Shown here: in pieces, positions 9,495 to 18,250 of the stretch
Layout of the letters: the number at the start of each line of letters is the position of its first letter
Numbering within the stretch: position 1 is the first letter of the stretch
Assembly (NCBI RefSeq): GCF_003248505.1
Contig: NZ_QFOA01000017.1
Coordinates: forward strand, 1-51,040
Direction: 5' to 3'
Origin: Sphingobium sp.
GTDB taxonomy: Bacteria; Pseudomonadota; Alphaproteobacteria; Sphingomonadales; Sphingomonadaceae
DNA: 51,040 nucleotides
Notes under the pieces: generated by a model
Told to the model about the DNA's origin: nothing
The model's database searches: none
The model's input: the letters and a program-made list of their open reading frames with translations, nothing else
Made by a program: the position numbers and the translations under genes

Positions 9495-12400
9495 ATGCGT
9501 ACTCCAATATTCTTCGATCCGACCGGACAACGCAGCCGCTGGTCAAAGCGGATCGTTGCCATTCTGTTGAGCCTGGTCGTCATCGGTGCGCTTGCATTTG
9601 CGACCACGTTGATCTTCGTGCCGCGCGAACGGGAACTCAATCTTCCCCTGCCCAGAGCCCGCGCGGCCAAATTCCTGCCCACACTGCACAGCCCGCTGCT
9701 CAACTGGCTGCCCACGCGCCATGCCTCTTCGTCGAGCGCGCCGCTCAGCATCGGCTTCTACGTTCCCGGCGATGAAAGCGGCATCGACGCGCTTTCACGG
9801 CATATCGGCGCGCTCGACTGGATCGTTCCTGCGTCGATCAACATTTCCGGGCCGCGTCACACCGTCACGGTGTCACGCGATCCCAAGCTCGACCATTTGA
9901 TCGCGCAGGCCCGCCATCGTCCCCTCATTCTGCCGATGGTGCAGAACCTGCTTCCCGACAGCTGGGATTCCGCCGGCGCTGCATCGCTCTTCCACAATCC
10001 CGCCGAGCGCAACGCCATGGTCACCAAGCTTGCGGCGCAGGTTCGCGTGAGCCATGGCGCAGGACTGGTCATGGACATCGAGGCGCTGCCGGCAAGCGCG
10101 ATGAATGACTATATCCGGTTCCTGCGTGCACTCAACGCCGCGATGCCCAAAAATACCGTTCTCGCCGTGACCGCGCCCGCGGAGGACGAGGGCTGGCCGC
10201 TGGCGGCGCTCAGCCGCGTTGCGGACAAGCTCATATTCATGGCTTACGATCAGCATTGGGAAGGCGGCACGCCAGGCCCGATTGCGGCACAGGGCTGGTT
10301 CGTGCGCGAGGTGGAAAATGCGCAGCGCATCGTCCCGCGCGACAAGCTGGTCGTGGCGCTCGGCAGCTATGCCTATGACTGGCACGGCGACGGCACCGAT
10401 GCGCTTTCGATCGAGGAAGCGTGGCTCGCCGCCCATGACAGCCAGGCACCGGTCATGTTCGATCCCGCCAGCGGCAACGCCGGTTTCGCCTATGACGAGG
10501 CTGGCAAGCATCATGCGATCTGGATGATGGATGCGGCGACGAGCTGGAACCAGATGCAGGCGCTCAAGCGGCTCGGCATCGGGAACGTCGCCCTGTGGCG
10601 GCTCGGCACGGAGGATTCGGGTTTCTGGGACGATCTGTCCGCGTTCCGAAAGGGCGGCCTGCCTGATCTGGCGACGCCGCGCGCGGTGGCCAGCACCGAT
10701 GTCGAAGGATCGGGCGAAATCCTGCGGATCACGTCCACACCCTCCGACGGCAGCCGCACCGTCCAGTTCGATGCACAGGGCCTGATCCATGCGGAGCGCT
10801 ATCACCGGCTGCCCATGCCCTATGTGGTCCACCGGGTCGGCGGCGCGAACCCCAAGCTGCTCGCGCTGACATTCGACGACGGACCTGATGCGGAGTGGAC
10901 GCCCAAGATACTGGACGCGCTGGAAGGCGCGCATGTGCCCGCCACCTTCTTCGTGATCGGTGAAAATGCGCTGGAGCATCCCGAACTGCTGAACCGCATC
11001 GTGTCTGACGGCAGCGAGATCGGCAACCACAGCTACACCCACCCCAATCTGGCGACCATCGGCCCGCACCAGAACCGGCTGGAGCTGAATACCACGCAAC
11101 GCCTCGTGGAAGCCTATACCGGGCGGCGGATGACGTTGTTCCGCGCACCCTATTTCGGTGACGCGGAGCCCACGACGACCGACGAGCTTGTGCCTGCGGT
11201 GGAGGCGCAACATGCCGGATATACGGTGGTGGGCCTGCACGTCGATCCCAACGACTGGCAGAGGCCGGGCGTCGACGCCATTGTGCGGCAGGTGGTCGAT
11301 CAGGTGCATGGCTGGACGCCGGAAAATTCGGCCAACATCATCTTGTTGCATGACGGCGGCGGGGATCGGGCGCAAACGGTGGCGGCGCTACCGCAGATCA
11401 TCCATATTCTGAAAAGCGAAGGCTATCATTTCGTCACCGCGTCGCAGCTGGCGGGCATACCTGCCGGTCAGGCCATGCCCAAGGTGAGCCGCGCGGACCT
11501 GTGGGCCGTGCGCACCGATGTTGCGATCTTCGTCCTGCTGGCGGCGCTTTCGCTTCTCATGACCTGGCTTTTCTACGTGGCGATCACGCTCGGCATGGCG
11601 CGGGCAGTCATCATGGCGGTGCTCGCCTGGTTGCAGACGCGGCGGCGGCGCGCCGACCCGCCCGTCTTCACTCCCACCGTATCGGTCATCATCCCCGCTT
11701 ATAACGAGGAGCGGGTCATCGCCGCTTCGGTCGCGCGCGTTTTGGCGAGCGATTATCCCGCGCTGGAGGTGATCGTCGCCGACGACGGATCGAAGGATGG
11801 GACGAGCGCCATTGTGGCGGAGCGCTTCGGCAACGATCCGCGCGTGACTCTGTTGACGCTGCAAAATGGCGGTAAGGCAGCGGCGCTCAACCGCGCGTTG
11901 CTGCACGCAACCGGCGACGTCGTCATCGCGCTCGATGCCGACACCCAGTTCGAACCGCTCACCATCCGCCGTCTGGCGCGCTGGTTCGCAGATCCCGCGA
12001 TCGGCGCGGTCGCGGGCGACGCGCGGGTGGGCAATCGCATCAACCTCGTCACTCGGTGGCAGGCGGTGGAATATATCACCGCACAGAATCTGGAACGCCG
12101 CGCACTGGCCGGGTTCGATGCCATCACCGTGGTCCCCGGCGCCGTGGGCGCATGGCGGCGCGATGCGCTCGACGCGGTGGGCGGCTATCCGGAAAATACG
12201 CTGGCGGAGGATCAGGATCTGACCATCGCGATCCAGCGGGCGGGCTGGCGCGTCATTTACGATCCGCGCGCGACCGCCTGGACCGAAGCGCCCGAGAGCT
12301 TCCGCTCGCTCGCCAAGCAGCGCTATCGCTGGGCGTTCGGCACGCTGCAATGCCTGTGGAAACATCGCGCCGTGCTGCGGACGGGCAAGCCATCGGGTCT

Positions 12401-12794
12401 CGCCCTCATCGGCCTGCCGCAGGCCTGGCTGTTCCAGATCGCCTTCGCCGCCATTTCCCCGCTGATCGACCTGGCACTGTTGCTCTCTGTCGTCAGCACC
12501 ACGGTGCGCGTGATTCAGCATGGTTGGGCGCAGACGGCGGGGGATGTGGGATCGATGGGCGTCTACTGGCTCGCTTTCACCGGCGTCGACATCCTGTGCG
12601 GCTGGATCGCCTATCGGCTCGACGGGCACAAGGTCCGCTATCCGGCGCATCTGCTGGTCGCGCAGCGGCTCGTCTACCGGCAGATCATGTACTGGGTCGT
12701 GCTGCGTGCCATCACGTCCGCCATCGCGGGATGGGTGGTCGGATGGGGCAAGCTGGAACGAAGCGGTCGCGTGAGCGAACAGATGACGCAATGA
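9495..12794 (+). CDS. Trifunctional membrane protein: GH18-like, NodB polysaccharide deacetylase and GT2 glycosyltransferase
   Basis: A 1099-residue fusion. An N-terminal membrane helix (17-41) is followed by a GH18/YaaH-like domain (about 82-385) with VMDIEAL and MAYDQHWEGGTPGPIA. Next is a NodB polysaccharide deacetylase domain (about 453-650) with TFDDGPD (D461/D462), NHSYTH (H512, H516), RAPYFGD and LLHDGGG. A helix pair (about 675-712) leads to a GT2 domain with VIIPAYNE, DD763-764, the DAD motif at 814-816, AEDQD around 905 and QRYRW at 942-946, then more membrane helices. Such proteins make or modify extracellular beta-linked amino-sugar polymers: GT2 polymerises on the cytoplasmic side while the other domains act in the periplasm. 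ATG 9495 is chosen because the signal-anchor follows it; the open frame continues upstream to 9282. The polymer is unknown. Confidence 0.88.
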   Translation: MRTPIFFDPTGQRSRWSKRIVAILLSLVVIGALAFATTLIFVPRERELNLPLPRARAAKFLPTLHSPLLNWLPTRHASSSSAPLSIGFYVPGDESGIDALSRHIGALDWIVPASINISGPRHTVTVSRDPKLDHLIAQARHRPLILPMVQNLLPDSWDSAGAASLFHNPAERNAMVTKLAAQVRVSHGAGLVMDIEALPASAMNDYIRFLRALNAAMPKNTVLAVTAPAEDEGWPLAALSRVADKLIFMAYDQHWEGGTPGPIAAQGWFVREVENAQRIVPRDKLVVALGSYAYDWHGDGTDALSIEEAWLAAHDSQAPVMFDPASGNAGFAYDEAGKHHAIWMMDAATSWNQMQALKRLGIGNVALWRLGTEDSGFWDDLSAFRKGGLPDLATPRAVASTDVEGSGEILRITSTPSDGSRTVQFDAQGLIHAERYHRLPMPYVVHRVGGANPKLLALTFDDGPDAEWTPKILDALEGAHVPATFFVIGENALEHPELLNRIVSDGSEIGNHSYTHPNLATIGPHQNRLELNTTQRLVEAYTGRRMTLFRAPYFGDAEPTTTDELVPAVEAQHAGYTVVGLHVDPNDWQRPGVDAIVRQVVDQVHGWTPENSANIILLHDGGGDRAQTVAALPQIIHILKSEGYHFVTASQLAGIPAGQAMPKVSRADLWAVRTDVAIFVLLAALSLLMTWLFYVAITLGMARAVIMAVLAWLQTRRRRADPPVFTPTVSVIIPAYNEERVIAASVARVLASDYPALEVIVADDGSKDGTSAIVAERFGNDPRVTLLTLQNGGKAAALNRALLHATGDVVIALDADTQFEPLTIRRLARWFADPAIGAVAGDARVGNRINLVTRWQAVEYITAQNLERRALAGFDAITVVPGAVGAWRRDALDAVGGYPENTLAEDQDLTIAIQRAGWRVIYDPRATAWTEAPESFRSLAKQRYRWAFGTLQCLWKHRAVLRTGKPSGLALIGLPQAWLFQIAFAAISPLIDLALLLSVVSTTVRVIQHGWAQTAGDVGSMGVYWLAFTGVDILCGWIAYRLDGHKVRYPAHLLVAQRLVYRQIMYWVVLRAITSAIAGWVVGWGKLERSGRVSEQMTQ

Positions 12795-12944
12795 CGGTCC
12801 CGACGCCGCTGGGCATCCCGGGCGGCGGCAGTTCGCCTGTAACGCAGATCATTGTATTGTTTTCGATAATCCGAAACCCGCCGGAAAATGATGTGCGTTC
12901 ATGCTGTCATTCGATATGGGAGACACACGCAATCGAGGCATCGC

Positions 12945-15893
12945 ATGGCAACCGGGGACATTGTGCAGACCGCGTTCGTAAGCAGCGGCGATATCGGTCG
13001 CCTCATCATGGCCAAGGACTGGAGCGGCACGTCGCTCGGCCCCATCGACGGGTGGCCGGTGGAATTGCGGGCCGGAGTGCAGACCATCCTGTCCTCGCCG
13101 GTGCCGATGGTGCTCCTTTGGGGTGCCGAAGGGCTGCTGATCTACAATGAAGGCTATGCGGCAGTGTGCGGGCCGCGCCACCCGGATGCACTGGGCGGAA
13201 AGCTGCTCGATGTCTGGCCCGAAGCGCGCGATTTCAACGCGCGCGTCATCGCAGCGGGTCTGGCGGGCGAAGCGCTCAGCTTCCACGCGCAGGAACTGGA
13301 ACTCTGGCGGCAGGGGCGTCCTGAAAAGGTCTGGATGGACCTGGAATATTCGCCGATCCGCGATGCGCATGGGACGCCGGTCGGAATGCTGGCGATGGTG
13401 TTCGATATCACCGACCGGATCGTCGCGGAGCGCCGCCTCGCCGAAAGCGAAGCGTTGTTCCGGTTTCTCGATCAGTTGGAACGGGCCGTCGCGGGCGTCC
13501 ATGATGCCGATGCCCTGCTGGCTATCACCACGCGCACGGTAGCGACGCATCTGGGTGTATCCAGCTGCGCCTACGCCGATATGGACGACGATGGAGACGG
13601 CTTCACCGTCCGCGGGGGTTGGCAGGAGCAAGGCATGCCATCGATCCTCGGGCGCTATCGGCTCGGTGACTTCGGCACGCGCACCGTGGAGAAGCTCAGT
13701 GCAGGGCGCCCCCTGATCGTTCACGACACCTATGGTGAAATGGCAGCGAAAGAAGCTGCGGCGTTCGAGGCCATGGGGATCGCCGCGACCATCTGCATGC
13801 CGCTGGTGAAAGGCGGTCGATTGCGTGCGTTGATGGCGGTCCATCACAAAGGTCCGCACCTATGGAACGATTATGCGTTGGCGATCACCCGGGAGGTTGC
13901 GGAACGATCCTGGGCGCATGTCGAACGGGCCGCATCGGAAGTCAATCTGCGGGCCAGCGAGGAACGGCTGCGACTTGCGGTAGAGGTGGGAGAAATCGGC
14001 CTCTGGGATATCGATATGGTGGCGAACACCCTGTATTGGCAGCCCCGCGTGAAGGCGATGTTCGGCATATCGGCCGATGCGCCCATCACGATGGCGGACT
14101 TTTACGGCGGTCTCCACCCGGAAGATGCGCATGACATTACGCAAGCGTTTCTCGCCGCCTGCGATCCCGATCAACGCGCTTTCTACGATGTCGAGTATCG
14201 CACCGTCGGCAAGGAAGACGGCGTCGTGCGATGGGTCGCGGCCAAGGGGCGCGGGGTGTTCGATGACAATCGCTGCCTGCGTGTGATCGGCACGGCCATC
14301 GATATCTCTCGCCGCAAAAGCACCGAGCAGGCGCTGCGCGACCTCAACGAAACGCTTGAACGGCGCATCACAGACGGCGTGGCGGAGCGCAAGCTCCTGG
14401 CGGACGTCGTCGAAAACGCAACAGCCATCATCTTCGTCGCCGATCCGGCCTTCCGCTGGCTCGCGATCACCAAGGCGGCGAGCGCAGCGTTCGAAGCGAT
14501 CTACGGCGTGCGCCCCGCCATCGGCGTGTCCATGCTCGACGCCCTGGCGCATCTTCCCGAACAGCGCGCGCAGATCGAGCGGATCTGGGCGCGCGCGCTG
14601 GCGGGCGAAGAATTCACGATGGTCGAGGAATTCGGCGATCCCGGTCGCCTGCGCCGGTTCCATGAGATCACCTTCAACGTCCTGCGCAACAGCGCGGGGG
14701 AACGGATCGGCGCTTACCAGATCGTCCATGACGTGACGGAACGGATCGCAGAACAAAGGCGGCTGGCAGAAACCGAGGAACAGTTGCGCCAGACCCAGAA
14801 GGTCGAGGCGCTGGGGCAACTGACCGGCGGCGTCGCGCACGACTTCAACAATCTCCTGACGCCCATCATCGGGACGTTCGACCTTCTCACCCGACGGAAT
14901 ATCGGATCGGACCGTGAAAAGCGTCTGATCGACGCTGCGCTTCAGTCGGCGGAGCGGGCAAGGACGCTCGTCCAGCGCCTTCTCGCCTTCGCCCGGCGGC
15001 AGCCGCTGCAACCTACCGCGGTCGACATCCATGAACTGGTGACCGGTATGAGCGCGCTGGTGGCCAGCACGACAGGTCCGCAAGTGCGTGTCGCCATGGA
15101 CGTGGCGGCGGATCTCCCGGCAGCGCGCGGAGACTTCAACCAACTCGAAATGGCGCTCCTCAATCTGAGTGTCAACGCACGCGATGCGATGCCGGACGGC
15201 GGAACGCTGAGCATCGGCGCGGTGCCCGATTCAATCGGGCCGGGGGGATCGGGGGACCTCAAGGAAGGCGCCTATGTCCGCATCACCGTCGCCGACACGG
15301 GGATCGGCATGGACGCAGAGACTGTGGCGCGATCGATCGAGCCCTTCTTCTCGACCAAGGGCGTGGGGAAGGGAACGGGCCTGGGCCTGTCGATGGTCCA
15401 TGGTCTGGCGCGCCAGCTCGGCGGGGCTATGGAAATCGAGAGCCGACCCGGACAGGGGACGCGGGTTCACATCTGGCTTCCCGCCGTCCAGCGCTCGGCC
15501 TCGACCGTCACGCCCTCGGGCGGGGCAGCCCCCGTGCCGACGCCGCGAAGGGGCATGGTACTGCTGGTCGACGACGAGGAAGCGGTCCGTGCCAGCATCG
15601 CCCATATGCTGGAGGAAGCGGGCTTTTCGGTTACCGACGTCGGGTCGGCGGAGGAAGCGCTCGCGATCCTGAGACAGGACCAACCGATCGCCCTGCTCGT
15701 CACCGATCATCTGATGCCTGGCATGAACGGCACCCAACTGGTTCGCATGGCGCGGAATTTCAGGCCGACGCTCTCCTGCCTCATCGTATCGGGCTATTCC
15801 GAGGTCGAGAGCATCGCCCCCGACCTCGCGCGTCTCACCAAGCCGTTTCGCGCGGCGGAACTGACCGAAGCGCTCGGTCGGCTTGGAGTCTGA
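12945..15893 (+). CDS. Soluble hybrid histidine kinase, PAS-GAF-PAS-PAS-HisKA-HATPase-REC
   Basis: A 982-residue sensor with no clear transmembrane helix. Visible order: PAS (about 45-160), GAF (about 180-325), PAS (about 340-455, ending in GTAIDISRRK), a third PAS (about 485-600, ending in IVHDVTER), HisKA with His632 in GGVAHDFNNLL, HATPase with Asn744 in NARDAMPDGG and GTGLGLSMVHG, and a receiver domain with VDDEE at 875-879, phospho-acceptor Asp921 and Lys966. The HDFNNLL type H-box and C-terminal receiver are common in alphaproteobacterial PAS/GAF hybrid kinases, where the receiver may work as a phosphate sink or relay. The start at 12945 has GAGG seven bases upstream; an open frame from 12888 lacks one. 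It is orphan: no regulator is adjacent. Confidence 0.9.
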   Translation: MATGDIVQTAFVSSGDIGRLIMAKDWSGTSLGPIDGWPVELRAGVQTILSSPVPMVLLWGAEGLLIYNEGYAAVCGPRHPDALGGKLLDVWPEARDFNARVIAAGLAGEALSFHAQELELWRQGRPEKVWMDLEYSPIRDAHGTPVGMLAMVFDITDRIVAERRLAESEALFRFLDQLERAVAGVHDADALLAITTRTVATHLGVSSCAYADMDDDGDGFTVRGGWQEQGMPSILGRYRLGDFGTRTVEKLSAGRPLIVHDTYGEMAAKEAAAFEAMGIAATICMPLVKGGRLRALMAVHHKGPHLWNDYALAITREVAERSWAHVERAASEVNLRASEERLRLAVEVGEIGLWDIDMVANTLYWQPRVKAMFGISADAPITMADFYGGLHPEDAHDITQAFLAACDPDQRAFYDVEYRTVGKEDGVVRWVAAKGRGVFDDNRCLRVIGTAIDISRRKSTEQALRDLNETLERRITDGVAERKLLADVVENATAIIFVADPAFRWLAITKAASAAFEAIYGVRPAIGVSMLDALAHLPEQRAQIERIWARALAGEEFTMVEEFGDPGRLRRFHEITFNVLRNSAGERIGAYQIVHDVTERIAEQRRLAETEEQLRQTQKVEALGQLTGGVAHDFNNLLTPIIGTFDLLTRRNIGSDREKRLIDAALQSAERARTLVQRLLAFARRQPLQPTAVDIHELVTGMSALVASTTGPQVRVAMDVAADLPAARGDFNQLEMALLNLSVNARDAMPDGGTLSIGAVPDSIGPGGSGDLKEGAYVRITVADTGIGMDAETVARSIEPFFSTKGVGKGTGLGLSMVHGLARQLGGAMEIESRPGQGTRVHIWLPAVQRSASTVTPSGGAAPVPTPRRGMVLLVDDEEAVRASIAHMLEEAGFSVTDVGSAEEALAILRQDQPIALLVTDHLMPGMNGTQLVRMARNFRPTLSCLIVSGYSEVESIAPDLARLTKPFRAAELTEALGRLGV

Positions 15894-15918
15894 GTCAGGC
15901 AGTAGGCAAAGGGGGGCG

Positions 15919-16698
15919 TCAGCGGCCCTTCCACACCCCGGCCCGCTTCTCGACGAAAGCGGTCATGCCTTCTTTCTTGTCCTCGGTGGCGCTCAGAATC
16001 TGGAACAGGCGGCGCTCGATCTGGATCGCCTGGGTGAGGTTGCTCTCGAACGCAAGGTTGACCATTTCCTTGTTCACCATCGCGGCCATCGGCGGCATCG
16101 ACGCGATCTGGGCGGCGGTCTTCAGCGCTTCTTCCACAAGGTCGGCGGCGGGCACGACCCGCGAAACGAGGCTGGCGCGTTCCGCTTCCGCCGCGTCCAT
16201 CATCCGACCGGTCAGGCACATTTCCATCGCCTTCGCCTTGCCCACTGCGCGGGTCAGGCGCTGCGACCCACCCATGCCGGGCGCGACCCCCAACTTGATT
16301 TCGGGCTGGCCGAACTTGGCGGTGTCCGCCGCGATGATGAAGTCGGCCATCATCGCCAGTTCGCATCCCCCGCCCAGAGCGAAGCCCGCAACCGCGGCAA
16401 TCCAGGGCTTGCGCGTGCCGACGACGCCGGACTGCCAGCCGGAAAAGAAGTCCTCCAGGAAGAAGTCGGCGGCCTGCTTGTCCACCATCTCCTTGATGTC
16501 GGCCCCGGCGGCGAAGGCCTTTTCCCCGCTGCCCGTCAGCACTGCGCAGCGCTGGCCAGGATCGGCGTCGTAAGCGGCGAACGCCTGCGTCAGGTCTTTG
16601 AGCACCTGGCTGTTGAGCGCATTGAGCGCCTGCGGCCGGTTGAGCGTGATGAGCGTGACGGCGTCCCGCTGTTCGACGAGGATGGTTTCGTACGACAT
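15919..16698 (-). CDS. Enoyl-CoA hydratase (crotonase family)
   Basis: A 259-residue crotonase. The oxyanion-hole segment AAGADIKEM and both catalytic glutamates, Glu113 in GGGCELAMM and Glu133 in FGQPEIKLG, are present as in mitochondrial short-chain enoyl-CoA hydratase, so it should add water to 2-enoyl-CoA. The start is placed at 16698, where GGAG lies nine bases upstream; ATG codons at 16704 and 16719 are alternatives. It is separated by about 250 bp from the next same-strand gene, so it may have its own promoter. It fits isoleucine and valine catabolism or beta-oxidation. A 3-methylglutaconyl-CoA hydratase role (LiuC) is possible but the sequence looks more like the general short-chain enzyme. 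Confidence 0.9.
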   Translation of the reverse strand: MSYETILVEQRDAVTLITLNRPQALNALNSQVLKDLTQAFAAYDADPGQRCAVLTGSGEKAFAAGADIKEMVDKQAADFFLEDFFSGWQSGVVGTRKPWIAAVAGFALGGGCELAMMADFIIAADTAKFGQPEIKLGVAPGMGGSQRLTRAVGKAKAMEMCLTGRMMDAAEAERASLVSRVVPAADLVEEALKTAAQIASMPPMAAMVNKEMVNLAFESNLTQAIQIERRLFQILSATEDKKEGMTAFVEKRAGVWKGR

Positions 16699-16948
16699 AC
16701 TCATTCTCTCCGGTCCCATTATGGCAGAATCGAAGGCGTCATATCCGCAGCCTCGCCGAAACGAAAGGGCGCAGGTGGCTATCCTGTCCTTTACATCGGT
16801 CGGTCGGAAAGAATGGGCTTGCGATACCGAACGGCGGATAAGTCGGCGTGCGCTTATGCTTGCTCAGATCGACAGGGATGCCGACAGGCTCGGCAGGGCC
16901 GTTAATGCGAGCGAGCGAAAAATGGTAGACGGCAACGCCGCGAAGACG

Positions 16949-17800
16949 TCAGGGGACCGGCGGCAAGGCAGCGGCGCGTGCCAGGAGACGCTGCGCCTGG
17001 ATCAAGTGCGGGCGGTCGATCATCCTGCCGTTCAGCCGCAATGCACCGGCATCGGGCGCAGCGGCGAATGCTTCGATAACCATGCGCGCATGGGCTATCT
17101 CTGCGTCGCTCGGCGTGAAACCCGCATTGACGGTCGCTACCTGCGCGGGGTGGATCGCCATCATGCCGGTGAAGCCGTCGCTTCGCGCGCGCGCGACATA
17201 GGCGGCAAGCGCCTGCATGTCGTCGATGCGGGGAAACACCGTCTCGATCGCCTCGACACCCGCGCCATGCGCGCCGAACAGCGTCAGGCTGCGCACCATT
17301 TCATAGGGCGGCGTGTAGCGCCCATCCTCCTCGCGCGATGTCGCAGCGCCGATGGAGGCGGGCAAATCCTCCGCGCCCCAAGTCAGCCCGGCCAGATGGG
17401 CCGCCACCTCGCCATAGCCGCCAAGCTGAAAGATCGCGGCGGGGGTTTCGGTCGCAATGGGCAGGATCGGCGGCATGGTTTCCCGCGCCATCGCCAGCAA
17501 TGCTCGCACGCTGGCTGCGCCCTCCGCCTTGGGGAGGACCAGCCCATCGGGCCGCCCCGGCAGCACCGCGTCGAGATCGGCCCGTGTCAGGCCAGTGTCG
17601 AGCGGATTGACCCGGACGAAGACCGGAATCGCGCGGGGCTGCGCCAGCCATGTCGCGATGGCGTCGCGCCCCTGCGTCTTTCGCTCGGGCGTCACGCTGT
17701 CTTCGAGATCGAGGATCAAGGCATCCGCGCCGCTCGCCGCCGCCTTGGCGAAGCGATCGGGCCGGTCGGCGGGGACGAAGAGCAGCGAGCGCAGCCTCAC
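16949..17800 (-). CDS. CitE/HpcH-family CoA-ester lyase
   Basis: A 283-residue member of the HpcH/HpaI aldolase/citrate lyase beta-subunit family. Family landmarks are RSLLFVPADRPDRFAKA at the N-terminus, LDLEDSV (metal-site acids), FVRVNPLDTG, GLVLPKAEG, IATETPAAI, WGAEDL and MAIHPAQV. These enzymes cleave CoA esters such as malyl-, methylmalyl- or citramalyl-CoA by retro-Claisen chemistry. The start is the GTG at 17800 overlapping the MaoC stop (GTGA); an apparent longer frame to 17842 lies inside MaoC. Position at the end of the leucine operon suggests a role in splitting the last C5-C6 acyl-CoA intermediate, but the substrate is not determined by sequence. Confidence 0.88.
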   Translation of the reverse strand: MRLRSLLFVPADRPDRFAKAAASGADALILDLEDSVTPERKTQGRDAIATWLAQPRAIPVFVRVNPLDTGLTRADLDAVLPGRPDGLVLPKAEGAASVRALLAMARETMPPILPIATETPAAIFQLGGYGEVAAHLAGLTWGAEDLPASIGAATSREEDGRYTPPYEMVRSLTLFGAHGAGVEAIETVFPRIDDMQALAAYVARARSDGFTGMMAIHPAQVATVNAGFTPSDAEIAHARMVIEAFAAAPDAGALRLNGRMIDRPHLIQAQRLLARAAALPPVP

Positions 17801-18249
17801 GCGTTCGACCGCTTCATCAAGGCGGTTCTCAGGCACTGGCATACCAGTTCGTCCCGCTGGTTGAGCAGCCGATGCGTAAAGGTCACGATGCCCGCTTCTG
17901 GTCGGGACCTGCTGGGCTTGAGGTCGGTCACTTCGCTTTCGCAGCGCAGCGTGTCGCCGATGAAAACCGGGTTGGGCATGACCAGCTTGTCATAACCCAG
18001 ATTGGCGATCAACGTACCGAGCGTCGTGTCGCCGACCGAAAGCCCTACCATCAACGCGAAGGTGAAGGTGCCGTTGACGAGGATCTGCCCAAACTCGCTC
18101 GCCTTTGCCGCTTCGGCATCGAGGTGAAGCGGCTGGGGATTGTGCGTCATGGTGGAAAAAAGGAGATTGTCCGTTTCCGTCACCGTGCGGCGGATGTCAT
18201 GGATCAGCCTGTCACCCACCTGCCATTGGTCGAAATATCTGCCTGCCAT
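17797..18249 (-). CDS. MaoC-family acyl-CoA hydratase
   Basis: A 150-residue hot-dog fold protein of the MaoC/R-hydratase type. The hydratase motif is seen as FSTMTHNPQPLHLD followed by FGQILVNGTFTFALMVGL, with an Asp/His-type active site. It sits one base after the carboxylase alpha-subunit stop and overlaps the CitE-like lyase by four bases, so all three are co-translated. MaoC proteins paired with CitE-like lyases hydrate branched C5 enoyl-CoAs such as itaconyl- or mesaconyl-CoA in known pathways. Here, in a leucine operon, 3-methylglutaconyl-CoA is another candidate (inference). Confidence 0.87.
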   Translation of the reverse strand: MAGRYFDQWQVGDRLIHDIRRTVTETDNLLFSTMTHNPQPLHLDAEAAKASEFGQILVNGTFTFALMVGLSVGDTTLGTLIANLGYDKLVMPNPVFIGDTLRCESEVTDLKPSRSRPEAGIVTFTHRLLNQRDELVCQCLRTALMKRSNA

Positions 18250-18250
18250 G

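Noticed and set aside
9873..12791. Long minus-strand open frames (about 500 and 467 codons) opposite the GH18/NodB/GT2 gene
   Set aside because: They are antisense shadows of a high-GC gene whose plus-strand frame carries three catalytic domains; their translations are His/Arg-rich and lack any motif.
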